A stretch of 64,000 nt of DNA, taken from HGM04593 sp045646965 (GTDB taxonomy: Bacteria > Bacteroidota > Bacteroidia > Bacteroidales > Bacteroidaceae). Below are positions 8,522 through 17,936 of the stretch, in pieces. Each line of letters opens with the position of its first letter. Position 1 is the stretch's first letter. The notes under the pieces are model-generated. The model was not told the DNA's origin. It searched no databases and saw only the letters and a list, made by a program, of their open reading frames with translations. A program made the translations under genes and the position numbers. The stretch lies in the NCBI GenBank assembly GCA_045646965.1, contig JAZRLR010000023.1, positions 124,001 through 188,000 on the forward strand, in the 5' to 3' direction.

Positions 8522-11056
8522 TTAATTATTCTTCAGCAGATTTATTATAGCCACAATCATTGTCGCAATCGAAGCCGACGATGTACCCAAAGCCGCTATC
8601 TCGGCAACGCTCATTTTGTTGCTCAAGCCCTTGCGCGGCACCACAATCTCGCAGCCCGGCTCCACCACCTTGCGCGACGATTTTGAGACGTTCACCACAT
8701 TGCCATTCATATACACGATGTAGACACCTTTCTTGCGTGCGCTGTTACTATATCCTCCCGCGTGTTTGATGTAGTGCTTTACATTTTTGCCCTGGTGGTA
8801 GCTCATTGTGAGGGGGTGGTTCACCTCGCCGCTCACTCTGATTGTAGAGACCATTTCGGGCACGGTGAGCACATCGCCGTCGCGCAGAACTATATCACTC
8901 AAAGAGCCGGGATTATCCACAGCATCTTTCAGGTTAATAGCAATGGGATACGTCTCTCCAAGGTCGAGTTTCATTGTCATAATAGAGTCAAGAAGCTCCA
9001 TCTGCAAATCCTTTGCATTCTCTCTCAAACTCTCCTCAAACATCTGTATCTGCGCAGTTTTCATAGAAATCTCACGCTGACGACGCTCCTCGGGTGTCAT
9101 TCTGCGATAGAGATTTGCGCCCTTTACATAGGCTGCATTGGTGAAGCCTCCCGCCGATTTCACAAGGTCGCTCAAGCGGTAGTTCTTGTGCGAGAGAATG
9201 TGGCTTCCCTCAAAGTTCACACATCCCTCCACCTTTGCCATCTGCATATTTGTGTAGGTGGGATTCTTGCGCACAACCACCTCGTCAAAGGGTTTAAGCA
9301 CAAAGTTATCGTCGTCTATCGCAAAACCGTTCTCAAATGAGAAAGAGAATGATTGCGAAATTGTGTCGTTGGCAGTCACCGAGAAAGGCTTCACAAAGCG
9401 ACGATAAACGTCGATTTTCATCACCGACGCATAGTGTGTAAAACCGCCGGCCTGCAGCACGATATCCTTGACAGAGGTATTCTCGGCAAATTTATATTTT
9501 CCGGGGAAACGCACCTCACCACGTACCATAATGGTTTTTTCTTCGGCGAGGTCGAAATCGTTGGGTACATAGAGCAGGTCGTTATTACGGAGTTTCACGT
9601 CGGGCGAAGTGCCTTCCATTATACCTTTTATATCAACTGCCTGTGTCTCAATTGTATTATCGAAATTGCGATGCTGCAATATCGCACGCTCCATAAAAGC
9701 CTTCTCGGTTACGCCTCCCGCAGCCGACACAAGCTCTTTCACAGTAGAAATCTTTGTACCCAGCTCATACTGCCCGGGGTAGAACACAGCTCCTGTGACT
9801 TCAATCATATTTGAGTAACGCGAGAGCATCGCCTCCACGTTCACCGCATCGCCGTCTTTCAGTTCAAACGAAGCAGCCTCCTGCTTGTCGATGGTGTGCA
9901 TAGAGTACTGACGACCGTTCTTGCGTGTGACGTTAAAGTTGTCGGTGTAGGCATCGCCTGTGAAACCTCCTGCATAAGAAATCACGTCGAGCATAGTCTC
10001 GCCCGAGATTATCTCGTAGCGCATCGGACGTTTAACTTTTCCGCGCACATCGGCCACGCCGCTGTATGCACCTACGCTTATCACATCGTCGTCCTGCAGA
10101 CGCACATTGCTTTCTGTTTTTCCGTTCAGGATATAGTCGTACACGTCGATTACAGCCACCTCCTTGCCTGCGCGGTACACCTTTATCTCACGCAGAGTAC
10201 CTATATCGGTTATACCGCCTGCCGCATACAGCGCATTGAATGCCGATGCGAGAGCGCTCAAAGTGTATGTACCGGGCATTACAACCTCGCCGAGCACCTG
10301 CACCTGTATTGAGCGTATCTTTCCTATGCTGATATTTATTTGCGACTCTGCATATACCGCGCCGAGCACCTTGTCCAAGTATTTACCGGCCTGCTCAAGT
10401 GTCTTGCCTGCAAGGTAGAGAGGGCCCACTCCTTCGAGTACCAGATAACCCTCCGACGAGATGTAGTCGTCAAAAGTAACCTGCGAAGCACCCCATATAT
10501 CTATTATCACCTGGTCGCCTGCACCCAGAGTATATGTCGCGGGCAGCGAGATATTGAGCGCGGGCTCAAATGTAAGAAGCTCGTTATTGAAGATATCGTG
10601 ACCGAAGATTTTCAGGCTGTCCTCCTCTTCGATGTAATCATCCTCGTCCTCTTCTTCACCCTCCTCCGCCTCGTTCAGGCTATACAAGTAGCTATCGTTA
10701 CTTTTTTTACGGTTTTTATTTTTTTCAGTAAGATTCTTCTTCTCTTTTTTTGAAGCAGAAAAGGGGTAATCGCTGCTTGAGGGCACCGAGCGCACTCTCA
10801 TCGATCTTTGCATATTCTCCTTCTCGAGCATTCCCAGCCCTTTACCTTCGTTCAGTGATGTGAGATTATTGCTTATTTTTTTTATTTGGTCGATGCTTAC
10901 ACCTTTATTGAGCAATTTCTTGGTAATATCCATTTCGGTGGCACCCTTTTCGTGCTCGGACATTATAAAATTGACAATCTGATCGTCGGTCATCGTTTGC
11001 GCCACTACAAAGTGCGCACAAAGCATAAACACAAAAAACAGCGCTAATTTCTTCAT
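8522..11056 (-). CDS. SLBB-domain polysaccharide export protein (Wza-like)
   Basis: The 844-residue protein starts with a signal peptide ending near VVAQ. A helical region and a Lys/Glu-rich low-complexity linker (about residues 100-150, with EEGEEEDEDDYIEEED) follow. Then come the Poly_export domain (LPATYTLGAGDQVIIDIWGA) and six SLBB-like repeats, each with a GxVxxPGxY start and an AGGxT end. A C-terminal hydrophobic stretch (SSASIATMIVAIINLLKN) may cross the membrane. It is the outer-membrane/periplasmic exit channel of the Wzx/Wzy route. It is roughly twice the length of E. coli Wza, as is usual in Bacteroidota. Confidence 0.9.
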   Translation of the reverse strand: MKKLALFFVFMLCAHFVVAQTMTDDQIVNFIMSEHEKGATEMDITKKLLNKGVSIDQIKKISNNLTSLNEGKGLGMLEKENMQRSMRVRSVPSSSDYPFSASKKEKKNLTEKNKNRKKSNDSYLYSLNEAEEGEEEDEDDYIEEEDSLKIFGHDIFNNELLTFEPALNISLPATYTLGAGDQVIIDIWGASQVTFDDYISSEGYLVLEGVGPLYLAGKTLEQAGKYLDKVLGAVYAESQINISIGKIRSIQVQVLGEVVMPGTYTLSALASAFNALYAAGGITDIGTLREIKVYRAGKEVAVIDVYDYILNGKTESNVRLQDDDVISVGAYSGVADVRGKVKRPMRYEIISGETMLDVISYAGGFTGDAYTDNFNVTRKNGRQYSMHTIDKQEAASFELKDGDAVNVEAMLSRYSNMIEVTGAVFYPGQYELGTKISTVKELVSAAGGVTEKAFMERAILQHRNFDNTIETQAVDIKGIMEGTSPDVKLRNNDLLYVPNDFDLAEEKTIMVRGEVRFPGKYKFAENTSVKDIVLQAGGFTHYASVMKIDVYRRFVKPFSVTANDTISQSFSFSFENGFAIDDDNFVLKPFDEVVVRKNPTYTNMQMAKVEGCVNFEGSHILSHKNYRLSDLVKSAGGFTNAAYVKGANLYRRMTPEERRQREISMKTAQIQMFEESLRENAKDLQMELLDSIMTMKLDLGETYPIAINLKDAVDNPGSLSDIVLRDGDVLTVPEMVSTIRVSGEVNHPLTMSYHQGKNVKHYIKHAGGYSNSARKKGVYIVYMNGNVVNVSKSSRKVVEPGCEIVVPRKGLSNKMSVAEIAALGTSSASIATMIVAIINLLKNN

Positions 11057-11068
11057 AACAAAAAGTGT

Positions 11069-11701
11069 TTAGAATTTCTTTCCGTTGATTATCGACATAA
11101 CGGTTATGAGAATTATTTTAATATCCATCCACAGCGAACGCTTCTGCAAGTAGTTGAGGTCCATTTTAAGACGGATGAGCATTTTCTCCATAGTATCGGT
11201 ATATCCGTTGTAAACGGTAGCCTCCGATGTGAGGCCGGGACGCATCTTGTAGATGTATTCATAATTCTTGTCGTGCTCCATAATTTTATCTATGAAGTAC
11301 TTACGCTCGGGGCGAGGGCCCACAAACGACATATCGCCCACAAACACATTCCACAACTGGGGGAGTTCGTCGAGGTGATGCTCACGAAGGAATTTGCCGA
11401 AGGGCGTGAGACGGTTGTCATCTTTTTGCGCAAGCTTGGGCTCACCCTCATTTTCGGAATTGACATACATTGTCCTGTACTTGAAAATGAGGAAAGGCTT
11501 GCCTTTGTAGCCAATTCTCTCCTGGCTGAAGATTACGGGGCCTCCGCCCTGTATGCGCATTATTATGTAAATTACCAAATAGAGTGGCGATAAAAAAAGA
11601 ATACCCACAAATGAACAAACGATATCGAAAAGACGTTTTAATGCACGTTCAAAGGCATTCATTCCGTCACGCATAGAATTATTATTTTGTTTTTTACTCA
11701 T
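11069..11701 (-). CDS. Initiating sugar transferase (undecaprenyl-phosphate sugar-phosphotransferase)
   Basis: The chosen ATG at 11701 gives 210 residues; an in-frame ATG at 11713 is possible. One hydrophobic hairpin (about 25-45) is followed by the bacterial sugar-transferase (PF02397) core: FKYRTMYVNSENEGEP, LREHHLDELPQLWNVFVGDMSFVGPRP, and MRPGLTSEATV. These enzymes move a sugar-1-phosphate from UDP-sugar to undecaprenyl phosphate, the first committed step of capsule repeat-unit synthesis. It is the first gene of the reverse export operon, driven by the promoter near 11.8 kb. Confidence 0.9.
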   Translation of the reverse strand: MSKKQNNNSMRDGMNAFERALKRLFDIVCSFVGILFLSPLYLVIYIIMRIQGGGPVIFSQERIGYKGKPFLIFKYRTMYVNSENEGEPKLAQKDDNRLTPFGKFLREHHLDELPQLWNVFVGDMSFVGPRPERKYFIDKIMEHDKNYEYIYKMRPGLTSEATVYNGYTDTMEKMLIRLKMDLNYLQKRSLWMDIKIILITVMSIINGKKF

Positions 11702-11791
11702 TTTAACATACATCTTGTATAAATAACTTGCAATTACCCCATTTATTGCCCTTTAGAGGTGAAATAATTGTAAATTATTCCAAAAAACGTG

Positions 11792-11824
11792 CAAATTTAA
11801 TAAAACTATCGACAATTGACAAAA
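11792..11824 (-). promoter_or_regulatory. Bacteroidota promoter for capsule export operon
   Basis: Reading the minus strand, TTTTG (11824-11820) is followed by 20 bp and TAAATTTG (11799-11792). This is a near-ideal -33/-7 pair. It leaves a leader of about 80 nt before the sugar-transferase start. Confidence 0.65.
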
Positions 11825-11882
11825 TTATGGGCTTTTTCCTTAAATCCACAGGAAAACATTTAACAAGAAAGGCTGCAAAAAA

Positions 11883-13163
11883 TCATATTTTCTCGAGAGC
11901 GGCACCGGGATAATAGTGAGCGAGAATTTCGGCATATCCGTAGCCACGCTCGCTCATCACGGCAGCACCTATCTGACACAGCCCCACGCCGTGCCCCCAG
12001 CCTGCACCCTTGAGCAGAAACTCCACTGCCTCGCCCTCGGTTTTGTCCACCACAAAAGCCGAGCTATAGAGATGCGACGGCGACAGCCATCGACGTATCT
12101 CGAGCTCCTTGCCCACAACACGAGAAGCCTTGCTTCCCACAATGCGCAACTTGACGATGCGCCCCGAAGCACCTCTCTCGAGCGGCACAAGTTCCTCTAT
12201 GGTACCGAAGTCCACACCCGAACGCTCTGCCACAAGACGCGATAGCTCCTGCTGTGTGTACCTCACCTGCCAGCGATAGTAATCGTTTGTCTCGCGGTCA
12301 TAGGCATTGAGCACCTGCGCAAGCACTGTCGGCTCCACCGCCGAGCAGAAAGCCTCGGGCACGCTCTCAATCCACTCGCGCGCACCACTCTCGGTGGTGA
12401 GGTCGGGCAGAGGAAGAGCCCCCTCCCCATCTCTGAAAGCATCGAGATAGGGGTAATCGACATTCTCCCAACAGGCCGAGAAACGCTCGGTTGCTCCACC
12501 GCAGCACTTGCTGAAACGTGCGTCGCACACCTCGCCGTCATATTTGAGCACAACCCCCTCGGTAGCCTTTACGGCAGCCGCCACATTGGGGTTCATTGCG
12601 CGTGTAAGTCCCTGATATCTTTGGCAGTGGTCGTCGGCACAGAGGTCGAAGAGAGTGTGGTCCTCACGCGCATACCAGCGCACGGTTTCCGTCTCGTTCT
12701 CCCACCCGAGCGTGCTCTGCTGCACCTGCTCTTTGCGTAACAGTTGCGCATAGAGCCAGCTACGCGAAATAATTGTGTGAGCCTTCAAAAATTCGGCAGA
12801 GCTTGTGGCCGACATTTCGGACGAGATTACGCTCACAAGATAATTCTCCACGGGCAGACGATTTATCGCACGCACCCTGCCCTCCTCCACAATAAAGAGA
12901 AGCTCGCCCTCAAAGGCCTGGTCTTCTTTGCGTTCCCAATGAAAATTCACGCCTATCACCACATCGTGCAGCACGAAACGGCACTCCTCGCCACAAGGAA
13001 CGAAATGCAACGCATCGCACTCCTTGCCGCCATAGAGCAATTTACCGCCTGCAAATGAGACATCGCAAGCCCCCGTCACCACAGTGTCGCCCAAACGAAA
13101 ATCCCCGATAAAATCGAACTTTATCACAGGCGCGAGCAAAATTCCCACATCAACTTTTCTCAT
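11883..13163 (-). CDS. SpoIID/LytB-domain protein without signal peptide
   Basis: The 426-residue protein carries the SpoIID features: LPVENYLVSVISSEMSA with the likely catalytic Glu at 116, the CCGG segment at 220-223, and GAGWGHGVGLCQIGAAVMSERG near the C-terminus. SpoIID proteins are lytic transglycosylases acting on denuded glycan strands and are normally exported, but here the N-terminus (MRKVDVGILLAPVIKFDF) shows no signal peptide or membrane segment. Its ATG overlaps the upstream stop by one base (TGATG), so it is translationally coupled to the GT2-HIT fusion. A cytoplasmic saccharide-processing role is inferred from these two points only. Confidence 0.85.
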   Translation of the reverse strand: MRKVDVGILLAPVIKFDFIGDFRLGDTVVTGACDVSFAGGKLLYGGKECDALHFVPCGEECRFVLHDVVIGVNFHWERKEDQAFEGELLFIVEEGRVRAINRLPVENYLVSVISSEMSATSSAEFLKAHTIISRSWLYAQLLRKEQVQQSTLGWENETETVRWYAREDHTLFDLCADDHCQRYQGLTRAMNPNVAAAVKATEGVVLKYDGEVCDARFSKCCGGATERFSACWENVDYPYLDAFRDGEGALPLPDLTTESGAREWIESVPEAFCSAVEPTVLAQVLNAYDRETNDYYRWQVRYTQQELSRLVAERSGVDFGTIEELVPLERGASGRIVKLRIVGSKASRVVGKELEIRRWLSPSHLYSSAFVVDKTEGEAVEFLLKGAGWGHGVGLCQIGAAVMSERGYGYAEILAHYYPGAALEKI

Positions 13164-15568
13164 CACAGAAGGTCGAAATTTTCACAGATATTTTCAAAAT
13201 CTTCAGCGTCGGCGGCCACCTCGCGCAACATCGCAAGAGCCTCATCGGCTGTTATCTTCTCAAAATCCTCACCACGCGCGGTAATCACAAGGCCTGCCAT
13301 ATCAAGAGCCCCAGGGCTCACGAGACGTTGCGCCTCACCCTCGGCAAAGTAGCACGAGGGACGATGCTTGGCACGCGGCAGCACAACCGTCACATAGCCC
13401 TCGGCGGGCGAGTGATACACAAAGACGTTCATCATAGGCTCTGCCTCGCCGCAAGCCACGGGAAGAGCGGCCGTGAGCTTTTCCATAAGCAGAACAGAGG
13501 CACTCACATTTTTTGTCACAATCATAAAGAACGGCACCACATAGCCCGTCACCTTGTAGAGGGAGCCCTCGGGCGACATTGTGAGCGGCTCCATAGTGTC
13601 GGCTACGGCATCGGCCCACACCTCGTTCAGGAGAGGCACGTCGCACACACGCACCGACTGCAGATGTGCGTGGTCGGGAGCCGAAGCGCCACACTTTGCA
13701 CCATTGTAGAAGAGAGCCCTGCCCTGCCACATCCGGGCAAGATGCAGAGCGTCGGCATAGAGGCCGCGCAACAGCTGCGGGGTGTGCTCCTTTAGGGGCA
13801 ATGTGAGATGCGAAGGAAGTATGGGATAAGGGTTTACAAGCACCGACAAAGAGCCCATTGCATTGAGTTCAGTCTGCTGCGAGGGGCGGTTCTTTGCACA
13901 CAGGAAACAGGGACGCTCGCTCACCGAGGCGCCATCGACCTTTGCAGCCGATGACACTATGCGCGCAGGATTATGCTGCAGGATTATCCCATTCTCGAGC
14001 CTGCGTGTCTGCACTCCTTCGAGAGCCTTGAAACGCTCGTCGGCCTCGGGCCACTGCGCGAGTTGCGCTGCAAAAAAATCATCGAGTGCCTCGGGCGCGG
14101 GGATACTTATACTCTTCACAATTTCGCGTCGTGCAAGCAGCTCGGCAGTGCGCAAAGAGTCCTTATATATATTGTGTGCATTTACCTTTTCGTGCGACAG
14201 AGCCGCGTCGGAATTACCACCCCAACGACGACAAAGATACAGCACATCATAGATGCGTCCTATGCGGTAGCTGCGCGACAGCTGCAACCCCACGGCATAG
14301 TCCTCGCCATAGCTCACATTGGGGAAACCCGTCTCACGTATCACAGGCGTGTAAAAAGCACGGGGAGCACCTAGGCCGTTGATGCGCAAGGCGTTATTAC
14401 GACCATTCTCCTCGCTCCACTCGCGGTGGTCTATTACTCCGGGAGGCAGGGTGTTGAGGTCGAAGTCGCATATACGGTAAGAACCTATAAGCATCGCACA
14501 GCGCTGCTTGTAGAACTCGTCCACTATCTGCTGCAGGGTATTTTCGGAGCTATAGAGGTCGTCGCTGTCGAGCTGCACGGCGAAACGTCCACAAAGAGGG
14601 CTGTTTACCGCCTCGTTCCAGCAGCCTCCTATGCCGAGGTCGGTGCGCGAGGGAATTATATGCACCACCCTGTCGTCGCCAAAGCCGTCAATTATCTGCG
14701 AAGTGCCATCGGTGGAGTGATTGTCCACAACTATTATATTAAAAGGGAAAGAGGTGCGCTGGGTGAGCACCGAGCCTATGGCGTCGGCTATGGTCGAAGC
14801 GCGGTTGAGCACGGGAATCACCACCGAGGCCTCCACCGCAAAATCGCCCTGCGAGAGCTCTATGTCGCCATACTTGCAGGCGGGCAGATAGGCACCCACA
14901 GCCTTGAGATGCGTGCTGCAAGCCGCCTCCATTTCAATCTGCACGTCGCGTTGCGCGGGGTTCACATAATCGAACTGTTTCTCGCCGCTCTTGCGATTGT
15001 CGTTCTCACACTCGGCATAAAGATATTTTTTATAGTGAAAAATATTACCTTCGCGGCTCATTGCAAGGCGCAACTGATAAAGGCCGGCGTAGGTAAATTC
15101 CTCGCCACAGCCAAGCAGATATTTTTTCAACGCCGAGGTGCGGAAAAGCAGCACCGAGCCGAAATCGAAATCGTTGCGCAAGCTACCCTCCTGATAATCA
15201 ATTGTAGGAGCTTCACTCTTCTCGCCGTTCACAATCTTGTAATAATCGGCATAGGCCATAGATGCGTCGGCGGGCACAGCACGGCAGAAATCGGCAAGAT
15301 GTGCCATTTCTACCTGCGGCACACCTTTTGAAAAATATATTACAAATTCGGCAGACGCGGCCGCAGCCATCTGCTTGAAAAAAGCTGTCGAAACAAAGGA
15401 TGTAACAGGCATTGCGACAACACCCTCAACCGCAACAGCGGCGTTCTCTTCGCGCTGCGCAAGATATACACTGCCCCCAAAACCTGCCGACACAAAAGAG
15501 CGCAACGAAGCTGCGTCAAAAGAGTCGGTCAAAAGGGGGAAAAAGAGGTCTACAGAAATATTATTCAT
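13163..15568 (-). CDS. Glycosyltransferase 2 fused to HIT/GalT-like (DUF4922) domain
   Basis: Starting at the ATG at 15568 gives 801 residues; the longer frame lacks support. Residues about 1-235 form a poorly characterised domain. Residues 245-450 are a GT2 domain (ASVVIPVLNR, VDNHSTDGT 281-289, LDSDD 333-337, GEDY 421-424, the likely base region). Residues 530-800 carry PCFLC (553-557, a probable zinc CxxC) and PDHAHLQ (631-637), the His-x-His-x-Gln signature of nucleotidyl-transferring/phosphorolytic HIT/GalT proteins. No membrane segments are seen. It is coupled to a SpoIID-domain gene. The combination suggests sugar-nucleotide handling plus glycosyl transfer, with substrate unknown. Confidence 0.8.
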   Translation of the reverse strand: MNNISVDLFFPLLTDSFDAASLRSFVSAGFGGSVYLAQREENAAVAVEGVVAMPVTSFVSTAFFKQMAAAASAEFVIYFSKGVPQVEMAHLADFCRAVPADASMAYADYYKIVNGEKSEAPTIDYQEGSLRNDFDFGSVLLFRTSALKKYLLGCGEEFTYAGLYQLRLAMSREGNIFHYKKYLYAECENDNRKSGEKQFDYVNPAQRDVQIEMEAACSTHLKAVGAYLPACKYGDIELSQGDFAVEASVVIPVLNRASTIADAIGSVLTQRTSFPFNIIVVDNHSTDGTSQIIDGFGDDRVVHIIPSRTDLGIGGCWNEAVNSPLCGRFAVQLDSDDLYSSENTLQQIVDEFYKQRCAMLIGSYRICDFDLNTLPPGVIDHREWSEENGRNNALRINGLGAPRAFYTPVIRETGFPNVSYGEDYAVGLQLSRSYRIGRIYDVLYLCRRWGGNSDAALSHEKVNAHNIYKDSLRTAELLARREIVKSISIPAPEALDDFFAAQLAQWPEADERFKALEGVQTRRLENGIILQHNPARIVSSAAKVDGASVSERPCFLCAKNRPSQQTELNAMGSLSVLVNPYPILPSHLTLPLKEHTPQLLRGLYADALHLARMWQGRALFYNGAKCGASAPDHAHLQSVRVCDVPLLNEVWADAVADTMEPLTMSPEGSLYKVTGYVVPFFMIVTKNVSASVLLMEKLTAALPVACGEAEPMMNVFVYHSPAEGYVTVVLPRAKHRPSCYFAEGEAQRLVSPGALDMAGLVITARGEDFEKITADEALAMLREVAADAEDFENICENFDLL

Positions 15569-15588
15569 AGCAACAAATTGTTTGAACG

Positions 15589-15621
15589 CGAAAGTAATAA
15601 AAAAGGGCGGCATAATACAAA
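15589..15621 (-). promoter_or_regulatory. Putative promoter for GT2-HIT/SpoIID pair
   Basis: On the minus strand TTTG (15621-15618) is followed by 21 bp and TACTTTCG (15596-15589), a one-mismatch -7 box. It ends 20 bp before the ATG at 15568. Confidence 0.5.
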
Positions 15622-15742
15622 CGACAGGCAATAAATATTTCACACACCCCATATCGACGGGGAAGAGAGAATAAAAGCAAGCTTTTATTTGAGAGAGACG
15701 CAAAAAAGCGCCGCTCATTACCGCAAATAAAGAAATTATCCC

Positions 15743-15750
15743 TATCTTCG
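15743..15750 (+). promoter_or_regulatory. Putative -7 element for rlmN
   Basis: TATCTTCG, a frequent variant of TAnnTTTG, lies 58 bp before the rlmN ATG. No clear -33 TTG stands at the expected distance. Confidence 0.45.
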
Positions 15751-15808
15751 CAAAATATTGACAAAAAGAGACACGGCTCACCGCCTGTCAAATAAAAACA
15801 TTGTGCAG

Positions 15809-16837
15809 ATGAACAACAAACAACCCCTGCTGGGGATGACACTCGACGAAATGAAGGAGGCCGTGAAACAGGCAGGTATGCCAGCATTCACCGCCAAACA
15901 GATTGCCGACTGGATATACAAGAAAAGGGTGCGTTCGATAGACGAGATGTCGAATATATCAGTAAAGAACCGCGAGAAACTCTCGGAGCTCTTTTGCACG
16001 GGATACAGCGCCCCCGCCGACGCTGCCCGCTCGTGCGACGGCACCGTCAAATATCTCTATGCTGTGGAAAACAACCACTATGTAGAGGCTGTTTATATCC
16101 CCGACGGAGAGCGTGCCACGCTGTGCGTGTCGTGCCAGGTGGGCTGCAAGATGAATTGCCTTTTCTGTATGACAGGCAAGCAGAAATACACCGCGGGACT
16201 CACAGCCAACGAAATCCTTAACCAGATTTTTGCACTCCCCGAGCACGAAAAGCTCACAAACATAGTTTTTATGGGTATGGGAGAGCCGTGCGACAACCTC
16301 GACAACGTGTTAAAAGCCATTGAGGTGCTCACTGCCGACTATGCTCTGGGGTGGAGCCCCCACCGCATCACCGTCTCGTCGGTGGGCGTGCGCAAGGGAC
16401 TGAAACGCCTGCTCGACTCGGGCGACTACCACATTGCCATAAGCCTGCACCACCCCCTGCCCGAGAAACGCAGCGAAATTATGCCTGCCGAGCGCGGATA
16501 CTCCATAACCGAGATTGTGGAACTGCTCAAAGAGTACGACTTCAGCCACCAGAGACGCCTCACATTTGAATATATCGTATTCAAGGGTGTGAACGAGACA
16601 CTCTTCTATGCACGCAAGCTCTTGCAATTGCTCAAGGGGCTCGACTGCCGTATAAACCTCATACGCTACCACGCAATACCCGGCGTGCCTCTCGAGGGCG
16701 TCGATGAAGAGGGTATGATACAACTGCGCGACTACCTCACAAAGAACGGCCTCTTCACAACCATAAGAGCGTCGCGAGGCGAGGATATATTTGCAGCGTG
16801 CGGAATGCTCTCGACGCTGAAGAACGAAAACAAATAA
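15809..16837 (+). CDS. rlmN: 23S rRNA (adenine-2503-C2)-methyltransferase RlmN
   Basis: The ATG at 15809 gives 342 residues; the frame extends to a TTG at 15758 that overlaps the promoter. Radical-SAM cysteines are in GCKMNCLFC (Cys113, 117, 120), and the C-terminal catalytic Cys331 is in DIFAACGML. MGMGEPCDNLDNV is the SAM-binding GGE-like motif. The enzyme methylates A2503 of 23S rRNA, and in RlmN family members also tRNA A37, by a mechanism using a methylated cysteine. All residues expected for RlmN are present. It leads a forward run with the DUF4837 and pdxA genes. Confidence 0.95.
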   Translation: MNNKQPLLGMTLDEMKEAVKQAGMPAFTAKQIADWIYKKRVRSIDEMSNISVKNREKLSELFCTGYSAPADAARSCDGTVKYLYAVENNHYVEAVYIPDGERATLCVSCQVGCKMNCLFCMTGKQKYTAGLTANEILNQIFALPEHEKLTNIVFMGMGEPCDNLDNVLKAIEVLTADYALGWSPHRITVSSVGVRKGLKRLLDSGDYHIAISLHHPLPEKRSEIMPAERGYSITEIVELLKEYDFSHQRRLTFEYIVFKGVNETLFYARKLLQLLKGLDCRINLIRYHAIPGVPLEGVDEEGMIQLRDYLTKNGLFTTIRASRGEDIFAACGMLSTLKNENK

Positions 16838-16858
16838 CTAACAAATAAATATACTTTT

Positions 16859-17935
16859 ATGAAGAAACTATTTTATTTTATTGCAATCGCGATATTGACC
16901 GCCGCCTGTGACGGTGCGTCGGGAGTGAAGAAAGCCCTTATGCTGCCCGCATCGAGCGGCCTCCCCTACGAAGTGCTTGTAGTGTGTGACGAAAATATGT
17001 GGCAAGCCCCTGCGGGCCGCGCCCTCTACGACGTGCTCGACACCGACGTGCCTGCCCTGCCGCAGTCGGAGCGTTCGTTCAGAGTTTCACAGACACCTCC
17101 CTCGTCGTTCAGCCGCCTGCTCAAGTCGTTCCGCAATGTGATTGAGGTGAAAATAGACAAGACACAATACACACAGACAAAATTCAAATACAGCCGCGAC
17201 AAATATTCACAGCCGCAGATGATTATGACCATACAGTCGCCCTCGCCCGAGGATTTCGAGCAGTATGTGACAAAGAACGCGCAAGTAATCATCGATTTCT
17301 TCACCTCCACCGAAATGAACCGCGAGCTCGAGGACCTCAAGAAGAACCACAACAAACAGTTTATGGATTCTGCAAGAAAGATATTCGGCTGCGAAATGTT
17401 CATCCCTATGAATATACGCGGAATAAAAAGCGGCAAGGATTTCCTGTGGGCATCCGACATCTCGAACCACAACAGCAGCATACAAAACTTTGTGATATAC
17501 AGCTACCCCTACACAAGCACCGACAACTTCTCGCGTGCAAGTTTCCTCGCAAAGCGCGACTCTGTGATGAAGATAAACATCCCCGGTAACCGCCCCGATC
17601 GCTATATGGCAACCGACACAATGTTTGTCGATGTTTACGACACAGAGTATCGTCAGCGCTATATGCAGATAGCAAAAGGCTTGTGGCAAATGGAGAACGA
17701 TATGATGGGAGGCCCCTTTGTGTCGCACCAGATGGTAGACGAGAAAAACGGCAGAGTAATTGTAGCCGAAGCCTTCATCTATGCGCCCAACAAACGCAAG
17801 GGCGACCTTATGCGCAAGCTCGAGGCGGCACTCTTCTCACTCAAACTCCCCGCCGACAAAGTAATTGAAAACAGTATACACATCCCCGAGATTATAATCG
17901 ACAACGAGGAAAGCAACGAAACAACAAATAATTGA
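16859..17935 (+). CDS. DUF4837 family lipoprotein
   Basis: The 358-residue protein has a signal peptide with a lipobox (ILTAAC, Cys at about 18) and the features I associate with DUF4837: LPYEVLVVCDENMW, TPPSSFSRLLKSFRNV and FVSHQMVDEKNGRVIVAEAFIYAPNKRKGDLMRKLEAA. The family is almost confined to Bacteroidota, is predicted to be envelope-anchored, and has no known function. It lies 21 bp after rlmN and 1 bp before pdxA. This suggests co-transcription, although no functional tie is evident. Confidence 0.85.
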   Translation: MKKLFYFIAIAILTAACDGASGVKKALMLPASSGLPYEVLVVCDENMWQAPAGRALYDVLDTDVPALPQSERSFRVSQTPPSSFSRLLKSFRNVIEVKIDKTQYTQTKFKYSRDKYSQPQMIMTIQSPSPEDFEQYVTKNAQVIIDFFTSTEMNRELEDLKKNHNKQFMDSARKIFGCEMFIPMNIRGIKSGKDFLWASDISNHNSSIQNFVIYSYPYTSTDNFSRASFLAKRDSVMKINIPGNRPDRYMATDTMFVDVYDTEYRQRYMQIAKGLWQMENDMMGGPFVSHQMVDEKNGRVIVAEAFIYAPNKRKGDLMRKLEAALFSLKLPADKVIENSIHIPEIIIDNEESNETTNN

Positions 17936-17936
17936 T

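Noticed and set aside
11728..11913. 61-residue plus-strand frame in the capsule/SpoIID gap
   Set aside because: AT-rich, overlaps the capsule operon promoter and the end of the SpoIID gene; no coding evidence.
15569..15781. N-terminal extension of the GT2-HIT protein
   Set aside because: The extension crosses the putative promoter and the divergent rlmN promoter, and shows no domain. The ATG at 15568 is favoured.
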